From Microcaldota archaeon (GTDB taxonomy: Archaea > Micrarchaeota > Micrarchaeia > Norongarragalinales > UBA97), in contig JACQBR010000018.1 in NCBI GenBank assembly GCA_016194335.1, positions 1 to 36,514 on the forward strand: a stretch of 36,514 bases of DNA. The letters are read 5' to 3'. Of the stretch, positions 31,503 to 36,514 are shown one piece after another. The notes under the pieces were generated by a model that had not been told where the DNA came from, made no database searches, and worked only from the letters and a program-made list of their open reading frames with translations. The position numbers and the translations under genes were made by a program. The stretch's first letter is position 1. Every line of letters starts with the position of its first letter.

Positions 31503-32083
31503 TTTTTCAAACGCGCGACTTTCCTGAACGCCAGTTGCACTATCGTCGCCGGCACTCTTTTTTGGTAATCGGCGTATTGCCCTGCGAACTTCCCAAGCAG
31601 GCTGCGCTCCTCAACCGCAATCCTCCAATGCAGATAGGCCATGACCAGCAGGAGGAGAGGGAGCGAAAACTGCGAAAAAAGAAGGAGGGCGAGGCCCGCG
31701 AAGTAAAGCATTGCCGCGGAGTAAATCGGGTGGCGCACTTGGGAATAAGGCCCGTGCATCACCGTTCGCACGCCTTGCGCCCTATTGTGCGCGCTATACT
31801 CATCCCCCAACGCATCGATTGCCTCGGCATGGATAATCACGCCCGCAATGCAGAGGGCCACCCCCGCGACGGCGAGGGGCAACGGGACCGGTTGGGAATG
31901 GAAGTGGAAAATTCCGGCGTAGAAGATTGCGTAAGTGGCGTACATCGCCACGCTTACCGCAAGCGAGCGGCCGAAAAGAAAATCCCTCCGCTTCAGGCCC
32001 GCCGCCATTGAAGGGAAGTAATACGCTGCGGCAAGCAGGATTGCAAGACCTGACAAGGCATCGGAAGGCATTCCTGTAAACAC
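31499..32083 (-). CDS. ICMT-like membrane methyltransferase
   Basis: 194 residues, five TM helices. The SAM-binding C-terminus of isoprenylcysteine carboxyl methyltransferase/phospholipid methyltransferase families is visible: HGPYSQVRHPIYSAAMLYF and AVEERSLLGKFAGQYADYQKRV. Archaeal members methylate unknown isoprenoid or lipid substrates. Stop overlaps that of the nucleotidyltransferase by 4 bp (convergent). Confidence 0.88.
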   Translation of the reverse strand: MFTGMPSDALSGLAILLAAAYYFPSMAAGLKRRDFLFGRSLAVSVAMYATYAIFYAGIFHFHSQPVPLPLAVAGVALCIAGVIIHAEAIDALGDEYSAHNRAQGVRTVMHGPYSQVRHPIYSAAMLYFAGLALLLFSQFSLPLLLLVMAYLHWRIAVEERSLLGKFAGQYADYQKRVPATIVQLAFRKVARLKN

Positions 32084-32132
32084 GCCAAAATGATGATGTT
32101 AAAGAGAATCGGGAAGGAAAAAAAAACGGCCT

Positions 32133-32897
32133 TTAGTCCTTGATCGCTTCCCAGAGCACTTCCTCCTTGGAGCTCACGGCCAAGCCCGTCTCGCTTATCT
32201 GCATCGGGTGGATTGACTTGCTGTGGTCGGTGCCGCGCATCTTGCGCACGAATATGGAGCGGTTGGGCGGGAAGAAGTAGAGCATCACCAGCCCGTCCAC
32301 GAGGAATTCCTCCACGCCGAACATGCTGTAATCGCGCTTGCCGCCCTTGACCTCGCAGCTGAGTATGGTTGTGCAGTTGATGTTGCGCAATTCCTCCACG
32401 AGCCGGTAGATTACCTTCCTGATGCGCGCCTCGTCGGAATACCAGTATGTGAATGCGGAAATGCTGTCAATGACCATGCGCCTCGCGCCGATTTCGCGCG
32501 CCTTGTCCACGATGCGCCTAATCTGGATTGCCGGGTCGGTCCCGCCGTAGAGCCGCGGCATCTGGTCGGGGGTGAGAAGCAGCGAGTGGGGGCTTGAGTC
32601 GTCCGACTCCTCCTCCCCAGGCTCGAACTTGTAAATCTGCAGGAGGTTCTGCTGCTGGAGGGGAAGGATGTCCCACTTGAACCGCTGCATGTTCCACCAG
32701 AGGTTGTGCTGGCCCTCTTCGAGGGTGATGTACACGCCAGGCTGGCCCTCCTCCTTCGCCCCGTAGTAGAGGTATTGCATGCAGCAGATGCTCTTGCCCG
32801 TGCCTGCCGCGCCGCTGAGAAGCACCGAGGAACCTTCGGGAAAGCCCCCTTCGATAAGCTCGTCCAAACCCGGCACGCCGGTTTTCAGTCGGTTCAA
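32133..32897 (-). CDS. KaiC/RAD55-like RecA-type ATPase
   Basis: 254 residues from TTG 32897, chosen because GGAGAGGGAG lies just upstream and the family start 'L.TGvpGLDELI.GG' follows at once; the open frame to 33266 upstream is not conserved-looking. Walker A GAAGTGKS (residues 29-36), GVYITLEEGQHNLWWNM, Walker B-like RRMVIDSISAF, and SCEVKGGKRDYSMFGVEEFL VDGLVML. Single-domain archaeal KaiC proteins may be signalling or regulatory ATPases. Confidence 0.92.
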   Translation of the reverse strand: MNRLKTGVPGLDELIEGGFPEGSSVLLSGAAGTGKSICCMQYLYYGAKEEGQPGVYITLEEGQHNLWWNMQRFKWDILPLQQQNLLQIYKFEPGEEESDDSSPHSLLLTPDQMPRLYGGTDPAIQIRRIVDKAREIGARRMVIDSISAFTYWYSDEARIRKVIYRLVEELRNINCTTILSCEVKGGKRDYSMFGVEEFLVDGLVMLYFFPPNRSIFVRKMRGTDHSKSIHPMQISETGLAVSSKEEVLWEAIKD

Positions 32898-33111
32898 TAT
32901 TCTCCCTCTCCTTGCAATCGGTCCATAATCCTCTCCCTTAACCCTGATTAGGGTAAGGAAGTTAAAAAAGCACCATTGCAAACGGGTCGCGGCTTGCTGC
33001 AAATGCGTTAGGCCCTGGGGGGAGTGCCCTGAGGATGGTTTTATTAACCGCCAGCCTAATTGTTGGACGCCGGTTGGCGTTAAGAGGCAATTGACGGAGG
33101 TTGGTCGGGTT

Positions 33112-33303
33112 ATGGCAAAGGATTCTGGAATGTGCGCCTGTGGAATGCACGCTTGCGGCAAGTGCGCGCCAATGATAGCTGTCTTCGGGCTGCTGTTCCT
33201 GGTCGCCGGACTGGGACTCTTCACCGCACCGTGGTTCAACGGCTGGACCGTCGCGGGTGTGTTCATGGCCCTCTGGGGAGGCCTGAGCCTGATGAAAGGC
33301 TAA
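33112..33303 (+). CDS. Small cysteine-rich two-TM protein
   Basis: 63 residues from ATG 33112. N-terminus MAKDSGMCACGMHACGKCAP with a CxCxxxxCxxC cluster that could bind metal, followed by two TM segments (MIAVFGLLFLVAGLGLF and VAGVFMALWGGLSLM). TTTTATTAA at about 33037 may be its TATA. Function unknown. Confidence 0.65.
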   Translation: MAKDSGMCACGMHACGKCAPMIAVFGLLFLVAGLGLFTAPWFNGWTVAGVFMALWGGLSLMKG

Positions 33304-33482
33304 AAGAAGGAAACTGTAAACCCCCCACTTGGATAACTCGGAAACGGGCCGGAGCGGTGAAGGCCCTGATTTATTCTTCAAGGGCAGACTCGGCTGGCGC
33401 CATACTGCCTCCAGCACGCTTTTAAACAACGGCAGGCTAACACAATTCAGATACCCGCCAAACGCAAAAGTGACATTCCCCA

Positions 33483-34382
33483 ATGGACTTGCTTACAGTG
33501 GTGGTCAAACCCACTTGGAAGGAATTTCTCATTGACCTAGTCAGTTCCAACCAGATGGACCCGTGGGACGTTGACATCACCGCAGTGGCGGACGCGTATC
33601 TGGTGAAGGTGCGGCAGCTTCAGGCGCTCGACCTCCGCCTTCCCGCCAACGTCATCCTCGCCTGTGCGCTTCTTTTGCGTTTCAAGGCCGAAAGCCTCAG
33701 CTTCGAACAGGAGGAGCCTGAGGAGTATTACGAAGAGCCCGCCCTCATCCAGGAGGAAGTCCCCGAACTTGTCTTCAGGGCGAACAGGCCGCGCCGCAGG
33801 CGGATCACCCTCCAGGAACTTCTTGCCGCGGTGGAGCAGGTGATGAAGCAAGGGGAACGGCCGCAGGCCAGGCTTTTCGCGCCCAAGGAACTCAACATCG
33901 AGCTTCCGAAAGTGGACATGAACGAGCTTATGGCTGAAGTGCACGCCAAGGCGCACAAGCTCAAGGACGCCGAGGGCGTGCTGCTCTTCTCCGACTTGGT
34001 CAGGCACGGGTGGAACCCGGCAAGCGGCGGGGGGCTGACGCTCAACGACAACGGCACCAACGGAAGCAACGGCCACAACGGGGATGGCGCCGGCAACGGG
34101 AACGGCGCGCTTTCCCAAAACGGAAACGGCGCCAACGGGCGCGCAATCCCAATTTCCCCCGAAACCACCCTTCAAAACGAAATCATCCGCATCAACGCCG
34201 CGCGCTTCCTCTCCACCTACGAAACCTACGCCGAAGGCGTGGCGTACCACCTCATTCCCGTCCTTCACCTCGCGCAGGAAAACAAGCTCCACGTCTGGCA
34301 GGATGAGAATTTCGGCGAGATTTTCGTCAAGGTCCTGCCGGAAATTGAAATCTCGCCTGCAGTTGCGGCCAAAGCCAATTGA
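33483..34382 (+). CDS. scpA: Segregation and condensation protein A (kleisin)
   Basis: 299 residues. N-terminal ScpA domain: LIDLVSSNQMDPWDVDITAVADAYL, PANVILACALLLRFKAESL. C-terminal winged helix is split off by a linker of Asn/Gly/Ala repeats (about residues 180-222, NGTNGSNGHNGDGAGNGNG-like), then AARFLSTYETYAEGVAYHLIPVLHLAQENKL, the kleisin C-domain. The linker is unusual. ScpA bridges SMC heads in chromosome condensation; no SMC or ScpB gene is in the window. TATA CTTTTAAACA at about 33418. Confidence 0.9.
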   Translation: MDLLTVVVKPTWKEFLIDLVSSNQMDPWDVDITAVADAYLVKVRQLQALDLRLPANVILACALLLRFKAESLSFEQEEPEEYYEEPALIQEEVPELVFRANRPRRRRITLQELLAAVEQVMKQGERPQARLFAPKELNIELPKVDMNELMAEVHAKAHKLKDAEGVLLFSDLVRHGWNPASGGGLTLNDNGTNGSNGHNGDGAGNGNGALSQNGNGANGRAIPISPETTLQNEIIRINAARFLSTYETYAEGVAYHLIPVLHLAQENKLHVWQDENFGEIFVKVLPEIEISPAVAAKAN

Positions 34383-34457
34383 GAACCGCTTGTTTTAGCC
34401 AAGCTTTTCAGGAACGCGATTGCTTATTTGTACATTATGCGGAATTAGGCTCTGAAT

Positions 34458-35483
34458 TCAGAGGAGGAGCCCGTAGGCGTCTTCTATAATCCCTATTCCT
34501 GCGGGCTTGCTTGCGTTCTTGAAAGTGAAATCCGCGCATTCGACCATGTGCTCGTCGTAATGGAACTCGCCGCGGCCCCTCATTAGAAACGGCTTGGACG
34601 CGTACGTTTTCATGCTGGCTGAAAAGTCCTTCCCCTCAAGAAGCCAACGGTTGGGCCCAAGCCTGCGCAGCCTGCCCCGGCCAAGCGCGAAAGTCTTTCC
34701 AGACGCGAGCCGGTACGTGGCAGTCTGCATAATGCCGTAGCCCTCATCGCGGCGGCTCAACCTTGCGGTGAAGAAATCCAGGACCGAACGGTCGGCAAAC
34801 ACCAGCCGCACCCAGTTCCACGGGATGAACGGCGCGACGACCACGACTTTCTGCACGTAGCCCACGCCCTCGAACTTTTTGCCGCCAATCGTGCCCTTTG
34901 CGTCGAGGTACATCGTGAGCATGCCAATTCCAAGAGCACCGACAGTTGCTGAAACCGCTTCGTACGGCACGCCCCGTTCCGGCTTGGAGAGCCGCAGCTT
35001 ATTATTTCCCGCAACAAGCTCGTAGGTGGGATATGCGCCGCGGAAGGAAAACGAATCCGTCTTGAGCAGGCCTTTGGCACATTGGAGACGAAGCGACTTC
35101 TCCAGAAAAACCTTTTTCCCGCCAGAGTAAAGCCATCCCACCGTGGCAACCCTGTCGCCATGTGCCGCCTTTCCGTTGACGGTGGTCTTTCCATCCGACC
35201 TCCCGAAAGTGAGCACCAGCTGGGAATTGCCGCCCTGCGTTGACACGATGTTGATGAACCAATATTCCTTCCCGCCAGCCGGAAGCGAAGCTGCCTTGAA
35301 GAAAAAGCCGTCGGGGTTCCTGAACCTCCTGGCGGGCGAAATGCTGCTGAAAAACTTCGCCAACCCCGCCCTTCGCACAAGGCCCTTGCCCAAGGCCTTG
35401 CGCTCCAGCTTGAAAAGCCAATCGCCGTACTCGCGGCCGAGCTTTCGCTCCAGCTTTCCGAGCGAAAACGGATTTCCAGCCAT
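34458..35483 (-). CDS. Lipocalin-like (CrtC/AttH-type) hypothetical protein
   Basis: 341 residues from ATG 35483. All-beta protein with several Gly/Trp-rich strands: GKEYWFINIVSTQGGNSQLVL, GYVQKVVVVAPFIPWNWVRL, FADRSVLDFFTARL, FSFRGAYPTYELV. This resembles the double-lipocalin fold of carotenoid 1,2-hydratase and AttH, where 'G.GY..k..g..P..W.W' patterns recur. No signal peptide. Substrate unknown; a lipid or terpenoid would fit the neighbouring pathways. Confidence 0.5.
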   Translation of the reverse strand: MAGNPFSLGKLERKLGREYGDWLFKLERKALGKGLVRRAGLAKFFSSISPARRFRNPDGFFFKAASLPAGGKEYWFINIVSTQGGNSQLVLTFGRSDGKTTVNGKAAHGDRVATVGWLYSGGKKVFLEKSLRLQCAKGLLKTDSFSFRGAYPTYELVAGNNKLRLSKPERGVPYEAVSATVGALGIGMLTMYLDAKGTIGGKKFEGVGYVQKVVVVAPFIPWNWVRLVFADRSVLDFFTARLSRRDEGYGIMQTATYRLASGKTFALGRGRLRRLGPNRWLLEGKDFSASMKTYASKPFLMRGRGEFHYDEHMVECADFTFKNASKPAGIGIIEDAYGLLL

Positions 35484-35619
35484 GACCAACAACCCTTAAA
35501 GACGTTAGGAGGCGTCAAATATATGCCCGGCGGATGTGAAGGCACTGGGAAGAAAACGCCAAATGGAGTGCAGTCCAAATAAATACTTTTGAAACCAGAA
35601 AATGACCTCCTCCGCGACC

Positions 35620-35700
35620 TAAAGGCTGCCGCGTGCACCGCGGCAGGCCGCCCTCGCTGTCGTGGCTCGGGCGGCTCGCGGTTTCCCACTGCCCAGTCCA
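35620..35700. repeat. Hairpin pair beside IS200-like gene
   Basis: CTGCCGCG/CGCGGCAG (4-nt loop) and GCCGCC/GGGCGGC stems lie downstream of the transposase-like gene. IS200-family ends carry subterminal hairpins, so this may be an element end. No ORF in 35493-35703. Confidence 0.4.
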
Positions 35701-35703
35701 GAG

Positions 35704-36138
35704 TCAGCTAAGGGTGGTTTGCCGTGGGTCGTTGTGCGGCGCGCGCACGTAGGCAATTGCTTTCTGCACGTCCAGCGGGCTGACGGGCTTCGCGTCAAAA
35801 CCACGCGCCCAAAAATGGCCCTGCGGATACCGCAAGTGAAACCGTGACTCAAACTCGCGCGACTCGTGAGCGCTCGCACCCTTCAGCAAAAATGCGTATA
35901 CGCTCGCGCTCAAAGTGTGTGGTCCGACCACCACCAACTGCACAGTCGTCGGCATCACCGACACTGCAAGCAACTGAAAACCGTGCCTGCGGCAAACCCG
36001 CTGTAAAATCGCCTCGCACGCAACGAAATGTCCTCTCTTCGCAAGCATCTTATACCGGTACTTCGTATTCCAAGTAAGAAACCACGCTGCAAACCCGCGC
36101 GAATGCGCCGCGCTCCGAACAAAGCTTTTACTATCCAT
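35704..36138 (-). CDS. IS200/REP-type transposase-like protein lacking the HUH motif
   Basis: 144 residues from ATG 36138. Overall layout of the single-Tyr transposases: FAAWFLTWNTKYRYKML, ILQRVCRRHGFQLLAVSVMP, SVYAFLLKGASAHESREFES, YPQGHFWARGFDAKPVSPLDV and AIAYVRAPHNDPRQ, which holds the position of the catalytic Tyr. The usual MPDHVHLLV is replaced by MPTTVQLVVV, so both HUH histidines are missing. Activity is therefore doubtful; it may be a decayed element or a domesticated DNA-binding protein. A 12-bp hairpin lies just upstream. Confidence 0.75.
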   Translation of the reverse strand: MDSKSFVRSAAHSRGFAAWFLTWNTKYRYKMLAKRGHFVACEAILQRVCRRHGFQLLAVSVMPTTVQLVVVGPHTLSASVYAFLLKGASAHESREFESRFHLRYPQGHFWARGFDAKPVSPLDVQKAIAYVRAPHNDPRQTTLS

Positions 36139-36146
36139 AACACATC

Positions 36147-36186
36147 GTCTCCAGCCGGTCCGGCTCGACAAAGCCCCGGCTGGAGA
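36147..36186. repeat. 12-bp perfect hairpin upstream of transposase-like gene
   Basis: GTCTCCAGCCGG and CCGGCTGGAGAC are inverted around a loop containing a second GGCT/AGCC pair. Candidate element end or 5' UTR hairpin. Confidence 0.55.
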
Positions 36187-36215
36187 CATCACGCTAACCC
36201 CAGAGAAAAAACAAT

Positions 36216-36253
36216 GCAGTAAGGGGAAAAACTGGCTTCTCCCCTTACAAACC
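36216..36253. repeat. GTAAGGGG/CCCCTTAC hairpin
   Basis: 8-bp inverted repeat; its CCCCTTAC arm recurs once more just after it. Possibly a terminator or outer boundary of the IS200-like element. Nothing coding is seen in 36139-36373. Confidence 0.4.
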
Positions 36254-36373
36254 CCTTACCACTTCGGCCAATTCACCCCACTGCCTAAAAGCCAGTCCGC
36301 TCGCTAACGCTCGCTGGTTCTCTTGGCCGAAACCCACAATCAGTGCCTTGTAGGAACTCAACCTAGGGCTCAA

Positions 36374-36478
36374 TGCGGCCGCCGGGATTCGAACCCGGGT
36401 CATGAGCTTGGAAGGCTTACCCCCGATTTTGGCTATTCGGTTCAGATCCTACCATTGCCCAACACTTTCTAACGCCGC
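36374..36478 (-). tRNA. tRNA-Gly(TCC), interrupted; 5' end uncertain
   Basis: The 3' half is clear: anticodon loop CTTCCAA, 3' strand GCTCA, T arm CCGGG-TTCGAAT-CCCGG, acceptor CGGCCGC plus A. The anticodon stem TGAGC is split as TGA and GC by 25 nt (36417-36441). The D arm (GTTGGGCAATGGTAGGATC) follows, but a proper 5' acceptor GCGGCCG is not found; GCGGCG at 36478 matches only in part and leaves about eight extra bases, so another intron, possibly running past the window edge, is likely. Confidence 0.7.
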
Positions 36479-36514
36479 TTTCCGTAAACGCTCTCAAGCA
36501 CCGCAGGCTGCGAG

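Noticed and set aside
32898-33266. N-terminal extension of the KaiC-like protein
   Set aside because: The residues are not KaiC-like, and a strong ribosome site precedes TTG 32897.
36139-36373. Second IS200-like gene or TnpB partner
   Set aside because: Only hairpins are present; no frame longer than about 60 codons has transposase features.

Overview
The window looks like a chromosomal piece of an archaeon, most likely of the DPANN group (a Micrarchaeota-like lineage is my best guess, by inference only). Supporting signs are an archaeal-type AlaRS, geranylgeranyl reductase, a PAC2 protein, an archaeal-type RNase P RNA, TATA-box promoters with short or no leaders, a 16S - tRNA-Ala - 23S operon, and bulge-helix-bulge (BHB) introns in rRNA and tRNA. 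Very compact genes, many small membrane proteins and divergent rRNA fit the same picture.

Layout. 1-3050: two small 2-TM proteins, a membrane-anchored winged-helix regulator, a secreted cupredoxin-like protein and two polytopic membrane proteins, possibly a metal-related cell-surface set. 3129-8089: a small ORF, alaS, RNase P RNA, a tandemly duplicated unit that could encode an eight-residue oligolysine peptide, a SprT-like metalloprotein and a short alkylguanine-transferase-like protein. 8172-18551: the rRNA operon on the minus strand. 18587-22797: a frameshifted coiled-coil gene, a CAP-domain protein, tRNA-Leu, a small bacterial-looking cluster (YdeI-like, zinc ribbon, 35-aa ORF), a transglutaminase-like protein and PAC2. 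22787-32083: lipid and glycan genes: cis-prenyltransferase, geranylgeranyl reductase, a GT2 glycosyltransferase, an AglD/MprF-like integral membrane protein, phosphomannomutase, a sugar nucleotidyltransferase and an ICMT-like methyltransferase, plus two DUF192 proteins. 32133-36514: a KaiC/RAD55-like ATPase, ScpA, a lipocalin-like protein, a degenerate IS200-like transposase and a tRNA-Gly at the edge.

The outstanding feature is the rRNA operon. The 16S gene spans about 2.9 kb and the 23S gene about 6.4 kb because I can place 16 introns in them. Two have group I hallmarks (16S after U1498; 23S after U1923, the latter with a LAGLIDADG gene). The rest are BHB-type, from 35 nt to 732 nt, and most give an exact conserved rRNA sequence when cut by the BHB rule. 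They sit in the decoding centre and peptidyl-transferase centre: next to A2060, in the P loop, beside U2585, near A2602, and inside the sarcin-ricin loop. One homing endonuclease lies antisense to the rRNA, three sense ORFs or reading frames use or overlap functional RNA, and one is broken by a TGA. Removing the introns gives about 1.49 kb and 3.1 kb, normal archaeal sizes. The tRNAs are also interrupted at unusual places (D loop, T loop, anticodon stem).

E. coli rRNA numbers given here come from alignment by eye and memory; all splice sites are predictions.
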